59,294 nucleotides of DNA, from the NCBI GenBank assembly GCA_017439555.1, contig JAFSIZ010000156.1, positions 1 through 59,294 of the forward strand, given 5' to 3'. Below are positions 50,530 through 59,092 of the stretch, piece after piece (the stretch's first letter is position 1; each line of letters starts with the position of its first letter). The DNA is from Oscillospiraceae bacterium. Lineage in GTDB: Bacteria; Bacillota; Clostridia; Oscillospirales; JAAYXM01. The notes beneath the pieces were generated by a model, which did not search any database, had not been told where the DNA came from, and saw only the letters and a list, made by a program, of their open reading frames with translations. Made by a program: the position numbers and the translations under genes.

Positions 50530-52917
50530 TCATATTCTCAATTCTGCAATCGTAACGCCATCTTCGCCCTCTCCGTAGACACCGAGACGCCATGATTTTA
50601 TATGTGGATGAGTGCGCAGATATGCGTGTACTGACTTGCGCAGAACCCCTGTTCCCTTTCCGTGGATAATTCTAACGGAATTGAGCTTTGCAAGGAATGC
50701 GCTATCGAGATATGATCCGAGCACATATTCCGCTTCATCCGATGTCATACCGCGCAAATCAACCTCCGGCTTTATGGAAATGCTTCTCAACTCAGCCTTT
50801 TTCTTTGCGATGAACTGCTGAACTGTTTTTTCTCCGCTTTCTTCAATCAAGGAAACCTCTTCAGGCTTTGCAGTAACCTTCATAATGCCTGCCTGAACAG
50901 TCAGCACTCCTGTTTTTTCAGCAATGGCCAGAACTGTGCCGCGCAGGCCAAGCTCCACCAGCTCAACCGTATCGCCTTCACGCAATTTTCGCGGCAGCGG
51001 CTTGGCCGTCGGGCGTGCTTTTGCGCGGACCACACCTCGTTCCGCCTCACCAAGACCGCGGCGCAGCTCGCTCTGCGCTTCATTTATCAATGCGCGATCT
51101 GCCTTTTTCCTTTCAAGACGGCGTATCTCCTTCAGCTCATCAAATGCTTTATCTGCAGCCTCACGGGCCTCACGCAAAATGCGCTCCGCATCCTCACGTG
51201 CCTTTTCGATAACACTGACCTTACGCTTTTCAAGCTCTTCTTCAAATTGCTCAGTTTTGCGGCGGCGCTGCTCTGCATCCTCGCGCAGTCTGCCTGCCTG
51301 CTCAAGCTCAGAATCGAGTGCGCGCTGTTTTTCCTCAAGCCTTGACAGAATTTCGTCAAACCGTTTATCCTCTCGTTCAACGAGCGAACTTGCGCTGTTT
51401 ATTATATTCAGAGGAAGCCCGAGCCGTTCCGAAATGGCAAACGCATTACTTTTTCCGGGAATTCCTATAAGCAGCCTGTATGTGGGTTTGAGAGTTGTCA
51501 CATCAAACTCACAGCTTGCATTTTCAACACGCTCTGTTATAAGCGCAAAGCTTTTCAACTCTGCATAATGTGTGGTTGCAATCGTTTTTGCCCCCAGAGC
51601 TTTTATATATTCTATAATCGAAACAGCAAGCGCCGCACCTTCGACAGGGTCTGTACCGGCTCCGAGCTCATCGACAAGCACAAGCGATTCACTGTCTGCC
51701 TGTTCTATTATCTCCACGATATTTTTCATATGTGAAGAGAAGGTTGAAAGCGATTGCTCTATGCTCTGTTCATCGCCTATATCGGCAAATATCTTTGAAA
51801 ATACGGATATCTCGCTGCCGTAATCACACGGAATGTGCATACCGCATTCTGCCATAAGTGTCAAAAGCCCAACAGTTTTCAGCGATACCGTTTTACCACC
51901 TGTGTTAGGTCCTGTTATTACAAGCGTGTCAAACTCACGCCCGAGACGTATTGAAACAGGCACTGTCTTATCCTTGTCAAGAAGCGGATGACGTGCATTT
52001 TTCAAATCTATGATTCCCTTGTTATTTACCGACGGAGCTTCAGCATTCTGCGCATATGAAAGCTTCCCCATCGCAAATATGAGATCAAGACGAATGAGTA
52101 TCTGATAATTTGTGTCAATCGCATCCGAAAATTCCGCAGTCTCTGCAGACAGCTCTGCAAGAATACGCTCGATTTCTTTTTTCTCCTCTGCCTCAAGCTC
52201 ACGAAGCGTGTTATTGAGCTCAACAACCTGAATCGGCTCAATGAACACAGTTGCACCCGTTGAAGAAACATCGTGAACAAGCCCTTTGACTTCGCCTTTA
52301 TATTCACTCTTTACCGGAACAACATATCGCCCTGAGCGTTGAGTTATGATAGCCTCCTGAAGGTGTTTCGCGTGTGACGGTGATGAGATGATGTGTGCAA
52401 GCACCTCGCGCACCTTTTCACCGCTCCTGCGAATCTTGCGCCTTATCGAAAGAAGCTCAGGAGATGCGGCATCTGCTATTTCCTCCGGGCTCAGGATACA
52501 CGAGCGTATTTTATCCTCAAGGTATTTATTGACCAAAAGCCCTGCAAACATATTATCAAGCGTTGTTTTCTCGCTTTTACGATCATCCTCGAGATATGAC
52601 TGCACACTGCGCGCACATCTCAGCAGATCCGCTATATGAAGAAGCTCCCCGGCGTTGAGAACACCTCCGCGCTGTGCTCGCCCAACACTTTGCGAGACAT
52701 CGCGTATTCCTGAAAAGGTCGGTGATCCTTTTGCCCCTAAAAGGCGCCTCGCATCACTCGTTTTTGCCAACGCAGCCTGCACCTCGGAAAGCCCGTTCTG
52801 CGGTTGAAGCTCAAGAGCCAGCTGCTTTGCACCGTCGCTCACAGCGTGTTCCGCAAGCATTGCCAGCACACGCGCAAGCTCAAGCGTTATTTGTGATTTC
52901 TGATATAAACTGTACAT
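50530..52917 (-). CDS. mutS2: Endonuclease MutS2
   Basis: A MutS homologue without mismatch-recognition domains; known roles are suppressing recombination and rescuing collided ribosomes. The 795-residue protein from the ATG at 52917 (GGAG 7 bases upstream) has the MutS core, the Walker A VITGPNTGGKTVSLKTVGLL (about 330-349), the signature DELGAGTDPVEGAALAVSI near 415, a long coiled coil (about 510-620) and a C-terminal Smr nuclease domain (VDLRGMTSDEAEYVLGSYLD, then IIHGKGTGVLR). The Smr DLRG motif and HGKG are intact. Sixteen bases behind recO. Confidence 0.95.
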   Translation of the reverse strand: MYSLYQKSQITLELARVLAMLAEHAVSDGAKQLALELQPQNGLSEVQAALAKTSDARRLLGAKGSPTFSGIRDVSQSVGRAQRGGVLNAGELLHIADLLRCARSVQSYLEDDRKSEKTTLDNMFAGLLVNKYLEDKIRSCILSPEEIADAASPELLSIRRKIRRSGEKVREVLAHIISSPSHAKHLQEAIITQRSGRYVVPVKSEYKGEVKGLVHDVSSTGATVFIEPIQVVELNNTLRELEAEEKKEIERILAELSAETAEFSDAIDTNYQILIRLDLIFAMGKLSYAQNAEAPSVNNKGIIDLKNARHPLLDKDKTVPVSIRLGREFDTLVITGPNTGGKTVSLKTVGLLTLMAECGMHIPCDYGSEISVFSKIFADIGDEQSIEQSLSTFSSHMKNIVEIIEQADSESLVLVDELGAGTDPVEGAALAVSIIEYIKALGAKTIATTHYAELKSFALITERVENASCEFDVTTLKPTYRLLIGIPGKSNAFAISERLGLPLNIINSASSLVEREDKRFDEILSRLEEKQRALDSELEQAGRLREDAEQRRRKTEQFEEELEKRKVSVIEKAREDAERILREAREAADKAFDELKEIRRLERKKADRALINEAQSELRRGLGEAERGVVRAKARPTAKPLPRKLREGDTVELVELGLRGTVLAIAEKTGVLTVQAGIMKVTAKPEEVSLIEESGEKTVQQFIAKKKAELRSISIKPEVDLRGMTSDEAEYVLGSYLDSAFLAKLNSVRIIHGKGTGVLRKSVHAYLRTHPHIKSWRLGVYGEGEDGVTIAELRI

Positions 52918-52933
52918 AATACTCTCCGTTTTA

Positions 52934-53665
52934 TTAAAGCAACCCTTTATAAAAGGTGTTGGTTTTGAAATTTCTGTCAAAATGGATGCGCAGATATTCA
53001 TCCGTTGCCGCAGACAGCAGCTTCATCGATTCATTTCCGATATTAAACGAAAATATCCGTTTGATATCTTCGCGCAGGATAAAGCGCATAGCATCCACAG
53101 CGCCTGCATCTATCCTTTTATGATAACCGTTGTTGCAGGCCTTGCACAAAAGCGCACCGTTGCGTATGTCAAAGGCGACAATATCATCAACAGAGCCGCA
53201 GCAGGAGCAACCAAACACATTGGGTGTATACCCCGAAAGATCTGCAACCTTAAGTTCAAAAACAGCCTTTATCTTTTCTTGTGAAATTGATGTTTTCGCC
53301 AAAGCATAGAGCGAGTTTAAACCAAGACGCAGAAGCTCGGGATTTATCGACTCTTCATCCGCGGCCTGTTCGAGGACTTCTGCAAAATATGAAGCAAGCG
53401 CAAGCTTTACAATATCATTCCGTATTCCGAAAAACATCTCCACAGGCTCTGCCTCGTTCAAAGTATACCTTCCGCCGCTTTCATAAAGCGTAAATTCCGA
53501 ATAAGTAAGCAGCTGAATTCCGGCAGACACACGGCTTCCCTTTCTTTTTGCCCCACGCGCAAGAACAGAAAGCTTGCCTCCGCATTCAGTCAGGACACTG
53601 AGCATAACATCAGCTTCTTTATATGGAGTTTCTCGAAGCACGAGACCTTTATCAACAACCTGCAA
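52934..53665 (-). CDS. recO: DNA repair protein RecO
   Basis: Loads RecA on SSB-coated DNA with RecR. The start is taken as TTG at 53665, since AGGTGG lies 8 bases before it and it places GLVLRETPYKEAD at residue 7 as in other RecO proteins; GTG codons upstream are an alternative. The OB fold covers 1-80, and the zinc site is CSCCG (about 155-159) with CKAC (about 177-180). The 243-residue length is normal. It lies between era and mutS2 in the operon. Confidence 0.88.
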   Translation of the reverse strand: MQVVDKGLVLRETPYKEADVMLSVLTECGGKLSVLARGAKRKGSRVSAGIQLLTYSEFTLYESGGRYTLNEAEPVEMFFGIRNDIVKLALASYFAEVLEQAADEESINPELLRLGLNSLYALAKTSISQEKIKAVFELKVADLSGYTPNVFGCSCCGSVDDIVAFDIRNGALLCKACNNGYHKRIDAGAVDAMRFILREDIKRIFSFNIGNESMKLLSAATDEYLRIHFDRNFKTNTFYKGLL

Positions 53666-53698
53666 CGGGCACACCACCTGTAAAGCACTTTAACCTCA

Positions 53699-54589
53699 CT
53701 ACACTTCGTAGCCGAAATTCTTTATGAGCACGTCATTATCACGCCAATTTTCTTTTACCTTGACCCAGGTTTCAAGAAAAACCTTTGTTCCCATAAAACG
53801 TTCAATATCCGAACGGGCACGCTCGCCGATTTTCTTGAGCATTGCGCCGCGCTTGCCGATTATTATTCCTTTATGGCTCTCACGCTCGCAATATATAGTT
53901 GCGGTAACATCAATTATACCGTTATCACGCTCTGTAAACCTGGTTATTTCCACAGCTGTGCCATGGGGAATCTCATGACTCAGCAGCCTGAGCAGCTTCT
54001 CCCTGATAATCTCTGCTATCATTTGTTTCTCAGGCTGATCGGACGTCATATCTTCCGGAAAAAGCGGAAATCCTTCAGGAATGAATTTATCAAGCTCATC
54101 ATAAATCAAGCCAAGCCCATCGCCCTTGAATGCAGAAATCGGAATGATTGCATCAAACGCATAGCGCGCACTGTAGGCCTCGATAACCGCGAAGATATCT
54201 CCTTTTTCGACAGTGTCTATTTTATTTATCAGCAGAATCGCAGGCACTTTGCTGTGTTCTATCCTCTTTATTATTTCCTCTTCCGTTGAGCCGACCTTCG
54301 CCACAGGAGCCACCATCATAACAACCGCGTCGACATCGTCCATTGCATCGCCTGCGACCTTGACCATATACTCTCCGAGGTGGCTTTTGGGCGTGTGGAA
54401 GCCCGGAGTGTCCATAAACACATATTGAGTCTCATCTCTGTTGATTATTCCGCAGATTCTGTTGCGAGTTGTCTGAGGTTTATCGGAAACTATCGCAATC
54501 TTTTCTCCTGCCAAAGCATTTATAAGCGTTGATTTTCCTACATTGGGGCGTCCTACAATAGCCACCATTCCGGATTTTTTGATTTCCAT
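53699..54589 (-). CDS. era: GTPase Era
   Basis: Binds the 3' end of 16S rRNA during 30S assembly. The 296-residue protein has the GTPase motifs GRPNVGKSTLI (G1, about 13-23), DTPGFHTPKSHLG (G3, about 60-72) and NKID (G4, about 121-124), and a C-terminal KH domain (KGIIIGKRGAMLKKIGERAR). GGAGG lies 9 bases before the ATG. It follows the P-type ATPase-like gene by 30 bases. Confidence 0.95.
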   Translation of the reverse strand: MEIKKSGMVAIVGRPNVGKSTLINALAGEKIAIVSDKPQTTRNRICGIINRDETQYVFMDTPGFHTPKSHLGEYMVKVAGDAMDDVDAVVMMVAPVAKVGSTEEEIIKRIEHSKVPAILLINKIDTVEKGDIFAVIEAYSARYAFDAIIPISAFKGDGLGLIYDELDKFIPEGFPLFPEDMTSDQPEKQMIAEIIREKLLRLLSHEIPHGTAVEITRFTERDNGIIDVTATIYCERESHKGIIIGKRGAMLKKIGERARSDIERFMGTKVFLETWVKVKENWRDNDVLIKNFGYEV

Positions 54590-54619
54590 AAAGTTTTTCC
54601 TCCAAAAATCTGTAAAGCA

Positions 54620-56728
54620 TTATTTCTTTACCCGCAGTGAAAGCAGATATGCCGGAATATACCACAGCATCATATATACAAGCACTGTATGCGGCGTTAC
54701 AAGAACAGGCTTCTGAATGAACATCAGATAAAACATAAACAACATTCCGATTATTGCGCTCATCGCATTCAGGATGACGTTGCGTATCGTTACGCTTCTC
54801 ATCCGCTTAGCCGCAATCACCGATGCCGCAAGCGGATATAAGCCGCTTCTTGTTATAACCGCAACCGCATCGCCATCTATAAACTGTTCTTCTGCAGAAA
54901 GGTCTACTCTCTGTTCCACCTCCGGATATTCAAGAGTTCCGTCACGAAGGTCAAACGCCTGCTCAACCATCATCGGCAGCATATTGAAATCACGCACGGC
55001 CAGAACAACCGGCACCTTCTTTTTCACAAGCATATGCAAAGCGCGTTCCACATCTATATTCGCTTTATAGTTGATATTGAACACGCCGGCAGGTTGCTTG
55101 TTTATTGCTATGAACACAGCATTTTTTGCGCTTGTTCCCGATTCCAGGCGAACCCCTGAGCGAAGCATATATCCAGCAGAGCCTATGAGAACGGAATCAG
55201 CGCCCACCTCAGCTTCTATACCTCCGCTTTCGTGGTAGCGAAGATTTTTCACTGCTGTCTTTACACCATAGCGGCTCTTGAGCAAATCTGAGAAAACGTC
55301 CGTCAAGCCGCTTTTGGTCTCACCTATTACACTTGCCGCATAGCAAACGGTTTTTTCAAGCGAAAAATCACCGAGAATTTTAAGCCCGTGAAGCGTTACC
55401 GTTCCTTTAGGGAAGATATCGGTATCGCAGACAATCACATTTGCCTTTTTAGCAAGATTTCCGGCCGAATACCATCCCGAAACGGCCGCGCCGATTGAAG
55501 TCAGCCAATTGGAAACAACCGAAAACGGAAGCGCAAATGCAAGCATTGTAAAAAACGGCACGGAAACAACCGAAATTCCGGCAAGTGCCCAGAAAAAATT
55601 CTGAGGTGATCTCGTTCCGAATGATGCAACGGCGGCAAATACAAGCGATCCCACGATAACTATCGGTGACAAAAACGTCCAGAATGTGCGTGATGCATCT
55701 TTATCGTTGATATGTGATATAAAGGATTTTGTATCTTCCGAGGTTTGTTTCAGCAGATTATTCTCTCCATAGATATTCTGCAGATAAACAAGACTCGGGC
55801 GTTTTGCCGATTTCACCGTTCTGCAGACCTTGCAAAGCGCACGTGTATTTATCCATTTTCCGTATATCGAAAAGAACAGGTTTACAACACTTATGCAGCT
55901 ATACGGCAGCCAACCGCCCCACCGCGGCGCCGCCATTATGGTTATTGTATGCACAAGAGTCGCAATCGATGAAAACGCAATCGCCGACTCGACATTCGGA
56001 TGGAGCGAACAAAGACGCCCTATTCCGCGTGCAAGCACGTCAACCGAAAGCAGCATTGCACATATCTCAAAAAAAGCTGTCAAGAACAGATATCTGAACG
56101 GATGCACCGTGTATGCAATAAATCTCGGCAAATACCATCCGAGAGGATCTGCAAACGCAAGATAACAGGCAAGCACGCTCAAAACAAGCAAAAATATACT
56201 GCGTATGCCGAGAAGCTTTGACAGCTTGGCGTTCTCTTTTATTATCTCTTCAACCGAGCGTGTTTCAAGAGGCGTATGCTGCGCATTTTTGTCTTCGAAC
56301 AGCTCACTTCTTGTGAATGTATCAAAGGTTTCTGCAAAAGCGGCACCTCTGCTCTGTTTCTTTCTTCCCTCTCCGTATTTAGGTGTATCGTCAAACTCCA
56401 TATCTCCATAGACACCGTTCTCCCAAGGGCGGATAACCGTATCTATCATGCGAGCCTTCTTTGGTGAAAGCTCGATTGTATCTTCTGACTCATCCGAAGA
56501 TTTGCCGGCACTTTCAGCTTCAGGCGCTCTCTTTTCGCGCTTAACAGCGACACGCGGCGGCTTTTTTTCTTCCACAGCGCGTTTTTGAGGCTCATCATAG
56601 AATTCAGCCAGAATTTCATCTACCGACAGTGAATCATCCGTATCTGCGCCTTCAGTATATATTTCATCCAAGACATCCTGAACGGACATATCAGAAATTG
56701 TATCGTCGAACCGTCTCTTTTCTCCCAT
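54620..56728 (-). CDS. Degenerate P-type ATPase-like membrane protein
   Basis: A 702-residue protein I match to the P-type ATPase fold by order rather than by active motifs. Residues 1-165 are an acidic, probably disordered cytoplasmic tail with SVQDVLDEIY (15-24), SVDEILAEFY (35-44) and SVEEIIKEN (158-166). Membrane helices follow near 175-195, 205-230, 245-290 and 350-410. The place of the phosphorylated DKTGT is taken by CDTDIFPKGT (434-443). GIEAEVGADSVLIGSAGYML (503-522) matches the nucleotide-domain pattern, and VPVVLAVRDFN (572-582) stands where TGDN should be; GDGxNDAP is missing. A last pair of helices ends the protein. It probably does not pump. It lies between rlmB and era in a tight operon. 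Confidence 0.7.
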   Translation of the reverse strand: MGEKRRFDDTISDMSVQDVLDEIYTEGADTDDSLSVDEILAEFYDEPQKRAVEEKKPPRVAVKREKRAPEAESAGKSSDESEDTIELSPKKARMIDTVIRPWENGVYGDMEFDDTPKYGEGRKKQSRGAAFAETFDTFTRSELFEDKNAQHTPLETRSVEEIIKENAKLSKLLGIRSIFLLVLSVLACYLAFADPLGWYLPRFIAYTVHPFRYLFLTAFFEICAMLLSVDVLARGIGRLCSLHPNVESAIAFSSIATLVHTITIMAAPRWGGWLPYSCISVVNLFFSIYGKWINTRALCKVCRTVKSAKRPSLVYLQNIYGENNLLKQTSEDTKSFISHINDKDASRTFWTFLSPIVIVGSLVFAAVASFGTRSPQNFFWALAGISVVSVPFFTMLAFALPFSVVSNWLTSIGAAVSGWYSAGNLAKKANVIVCDTDIFPKGTVTLHGLKILGDFSLEKTVCYAASVIGETKSGLTDVFSDLLKSRYGVKTAVKNLRYHESGGIEAEVGADSVLIGSAGYMLRSGVRLESGTSAKNAVFIAINKQPAGVFNINYKANIDVERALHMLVKKKVPVVLAVRDFNMLPMMVEQAFDLRDGTLEYPEVEQRVDLSAEEQFIDGDAVAVITRSGLYPLAASVIAAKRMRSVTIRNVILNAMSAIIGMLFMFYLMFIQKPVLVTPHTVLVYMMLWYIPAYLLSLRVKK

Positions 56729-56749
56729 TTATCGGACATCCTCCTCCGA

Positions 56750-57514
56750 TTATATTCTCTGTCTTACTACCTCAAATAAAACAACTGCAGCAGCTGCAGA
56801 CGCATTGAGCGACTGTGTTTTCCCAAGCATCGGTATACTCATAACCACATCACAGCACTCTGTTACAAGCCGCCCCATTCCGTCTCCTTCGGAGCCGATC
56901 ACAATCGCTGCTGCTCCGCGGAGGTCTGTCTCAAAAAGCCCTGTTGTTGCGCCAAGCCCTGTGCCATACACCCACAAGCCCTTCTTCTTGAGCTCTTTGA
57001 GCGTTGAAGGAATGTTTGAAACTCTTGCAACGGGAATATGCTCAAGCGCACCGCTGGAAACCTTTGCAACAACAGCAGTCAGACCTGCATTGCGACGTTT
57101 TGGGATTATAACTCCATGCGCACCTGCCGCCTCCGCACTTCTTATTATTGCGCCAAGATTATGCGGATCTGATATTTCATCACAGACAACCACCAACGGC
57201 GGTCTTCCCGTTGTTTCTGCATAACTCAGAATATCATCTATAGAGCTATATTCATGAGCTGCCGCAAAAGCTATTACTCCCTGGTGAGCACCACTCTCGC
57301 TTATCGAATCAAGCTTGCGCCTGTCGCATCTGCTCACCACAACACCTGCCTGCTTTGCAGATGCAAGTATGTGGCTTATATTCTTATCGCCATCGCAATA
57401 GAGGATTTTATCTATAGCACGACCTGTGCGCAAGGCTTCAAAGACAGAATTACGCCCTTCTATTATATATGTATCCGAATTGTTGTCATCAAATCTTTTC
57501 CTGTTAACGCTCAT
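56750..57514 (-). CDS. rlmB: 23S rRNA (guanosine-2'-O) methyltransferase RlmB family
   Basis: A SpoU/TrmH-type 2'-O-methyltransferase. The start at 57514 was chosen because AGAGGAG lies 9 bases before it; earlier ATGs run into the promoter. The 254-residue protein has the L30e-like substrate domain (YIIEGRNSVFEALRTGRAID, about 14-33) and the knotted SPOUT domain with DEISDPHNLGAIIRSAEAAG (about 110-129), IGSEGDGMGRL and the C-terminal IPMLGKTQSLNASAAAAVVL. Fits RlmB or the related YacO-type tRNA/rRNA enzymes. First gene of the operon leading to era, recO and mutS2. Confidence 0.88.
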   Translation of the reverse strand: MSVNRKRFDDNNSDTYIIEGRNSVFEALRTGRAIDKILYCDGDKNISHILASAKQAGVVVSRCDRRKLDSISESGAHQGVIAFAAAHEYSSIDDILSYAETTGRPPLVVVCDEISDPHNLGAIIRSAEAAGAHGVIIPKRRNAGLTAVVAKVSSGALEHIPVARVSNIPSTLKELKKKGLWVYGTGLGATTGLFETDLRGAAAIVIGSEGDGMGRLVTECCDVVMSIPMLGKTQSLNASAAAAVVLFEVVRQRI

Positions 57515-57557
57515 ATAAATAAACTCCTCTGTCATATGTATAAATTTATTCAATATT

Positions 57558-57566
57558 ATTATAACA
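57558..57566 (-). promoter_or_regulatory. Extended -10 promoter of the rlmB operon
   Basis: Minus strand TGTTATAAT, about 45 bases before the rlmB start; the -35 is poor. Confidence 0.5.
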
Positions 57567-57654
57567 CGAAATATGACGAAATAAAATGCTTTATCTAAAA
57601 ATTTTAAAACTCTTTTTTGCATATACTGTAAAATGTAAAGAAAGGACGAAGTTT

Positions 57655-58767
57655 ATGAACAAAAAATGCATTTTCAACATTTTAGTTTTTATCTGTATTG
57701 CTCTGTTTTGTGCCTGTATTCTTTTCTTTTCAGAGGAAAGCGCCTCTGCTGTGAGGCAAGCACTGAAGCTTTGCGCGACCTCTGTGCTGCCATCGCTGTT
57801 TCCATTTTATATAATTGCAAAGCTTATAACAAATCTGCATTTTTCAGATTATCTGTCAATGCTGTGCCGCAGATTGATGCCAAAGCTCTTTTCCGTTGAC
57901 CAGTCAGCTGCATCTGCTCTGATATTGGGTTTTATCGGAGGGTATCCGATAGGTGCAGTCACCTGCGCATCTCTTCTTGCCGCAAAAAAGCTCACTGCAC
58001 AGGAAGCAGAGCGAACACTTGCGTTCTGCAATAATTGCGGACCTGCGTTTATAATCGGAGTTGTTGGCGGCGGCATTTTTTCATCTGTCAGGACGGGGCT
58101 GACTCTTTTCCTCATACATATTATGGCCGCCATAACCACCGGCTTTGTTTTTCGCCTCGTATATCCGCTGAGCAAACATACTCTCTGCTTCAAAACAAAA
58201 GAAAAAAACGACTATCCTGTTTTCTCTCAAGCCTTTACTGATGCAGTCAGCTCTTCCGTGAAATCCTGTCTTGCCATAACCGGATATATAGTTCTCTTTT
58301 CTGTTATCACCAAAATGCTCAGGGTAACACATATATTGCCGACGCTTTCTCGCATTTTTTACGCATTTTTCGGAACCAAACCATATATAAGCGAAGCCCT
58401 TATCAGCGGTATCTTTGAAATGACAACCGGTATATACACCTTCAACAGTGAATGTGACCGCAATGTTGCATTTGTAATCAGTGCCCTTCTTCTTGGCTGG
58501 GGAGGTCTTTCTGTACACGCACAGACTCTGAGCGTTCTTTCTGATTACAACCTGAATCTCAAGCCGTATTTTATCGGCAAGCTTTCACACGGACTCATAA
58601 GTGCATTTTACGCATACAGCCTTCTGAAACTCTTCCGCACAGAGGAAATCTGTGTCTTTGCGCCGCAGGAACCGCTCGCAAACGGTGTAGCAGCTTCGGT
58701 GATATCTATATTTTTACTCACATTTATTTTAATTTTTTGCAAAAAGGGGTGGAAAAAAGCTGAATAA
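57655..58767 (+). CDS. YlbJ-like sporulation membrane protein
   Basis: A 370-residue membrane protein with about eight helices of the nucleoside-recognition (Gate) superfamily. The first helix is followed by SEESASAVRQALKLCATSVL, a family feature, and ILGFIGGYPIGAVTCASLLA (about 83-102), ERTLAFCNNCGPAFIIGVVG (about 114-133) and a second Gate block with GIFEMTTGI (about 254-262). In Bacillus YlbJ is needed for spore formation. AAAGGA lies 8 bases before the ATG at 57655; the frame extends upstream without a site. Confidence 0.8.
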   Translation: MNKKCIFNILVFICIALFCACILFFSEESASAVRQALKLCATSVLPSLFPFYIIAKLITNLHFSDYLSMLCRRLMPKLFSVDQSAASALILGFIGGYPIGAVTCASLLAAKKLTAQEAERTLAFCNNCGPAFIIGVVGGGIFSSVRTGLTLFLIHIMAAITTGFVFRLVYPLSKHTLCFKTKEKNDYPVFSQAFTDAVSSSVKSCLAITGYIVLFSVITKMLRVTHILPTLSRIFYAFFGTKPYISEALISGIFEMTTGIYTFNSECDRNVAFVISALLLGWGGLSVHAQTLSVLSDYNLNLKPYFIGKLSHGLISAFYAYSLLKLFRTEEICVFAPQEPLANGVAASVISIFLLTFILIFCKKGWKKAE

Positions 58768-58809
58768 TGGTGTATATTATTAATAGAAAATTTGTGAGGA
58801 TGGGATAAA

Positions 58810-59022
58810 ATGCTTTTTTCGAAAGATATAGAAAAGCGCTGTATGGTATGCCAACACGCCAAAAAGATAAATGATGACGAGGCCATTTGCGCGCGCCACG
58901 GCATAGTTTCGCTGGGCTATAAATGTCGCCATTTTAAATATGACGCAACAAAGCGCATCCCTCCTGAGGATAATCTGCTTGCAGGCGGCACTTTCAGCGA
59001 AGCCGATTTTGCCATAGATTGA
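58810..59022 (+). CDS. Small Cys-rich, possibly zinc-binding protein
   Basis: A 70-residue protein with four cysteines: CMVCQHA (11-17), ICARHG (near 26-31) and YKCRHFKYD (near 37-45). The C-x2-C plus two more Cys fit a small zinc ribbon, and the HFKYD tail is shared with short proteins I recall from many Clostridia without known function. AGGATGGG lies about 8 bases before the ATG. It follows the ylbJ-like gene by 42 bases and may be cotranscribed. Confidence 0.65.
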   Translation: MLFSKDIEKRCMVCQHAKKINDDEAICARHGIVSLGYKCRHFKYDATKRIPPEDNLLAGGTFSEADFAID

Positions 59023-59064
59023 CATCAACCCTTCAGGCGTTTACTATCAATAAGACATGATGAA

Positions 59065-59092
59065 TTGTCAAACTAAGTGCAACAGATTTTAA
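59065..59092. repeat. Probable terminal inverted repeat of an IS30-family element
   Basis: TTGTCAAACTAAGTGCAACA spans the stop codon of the transposase and resembles IS30-type ends. The opposite end is outside the window, so the exact boundary cannot be set. The neighbouring sequence at 59023-59064 carries no gene. Confidence 0.55.

Noticed and set aside
54620..56728. Functional heavy-metal-transporting P-type ATPase
   Set aside because: The phosphorylation, TGDN and hinge motifs and the CPC-type metal site are all missing or replaced.
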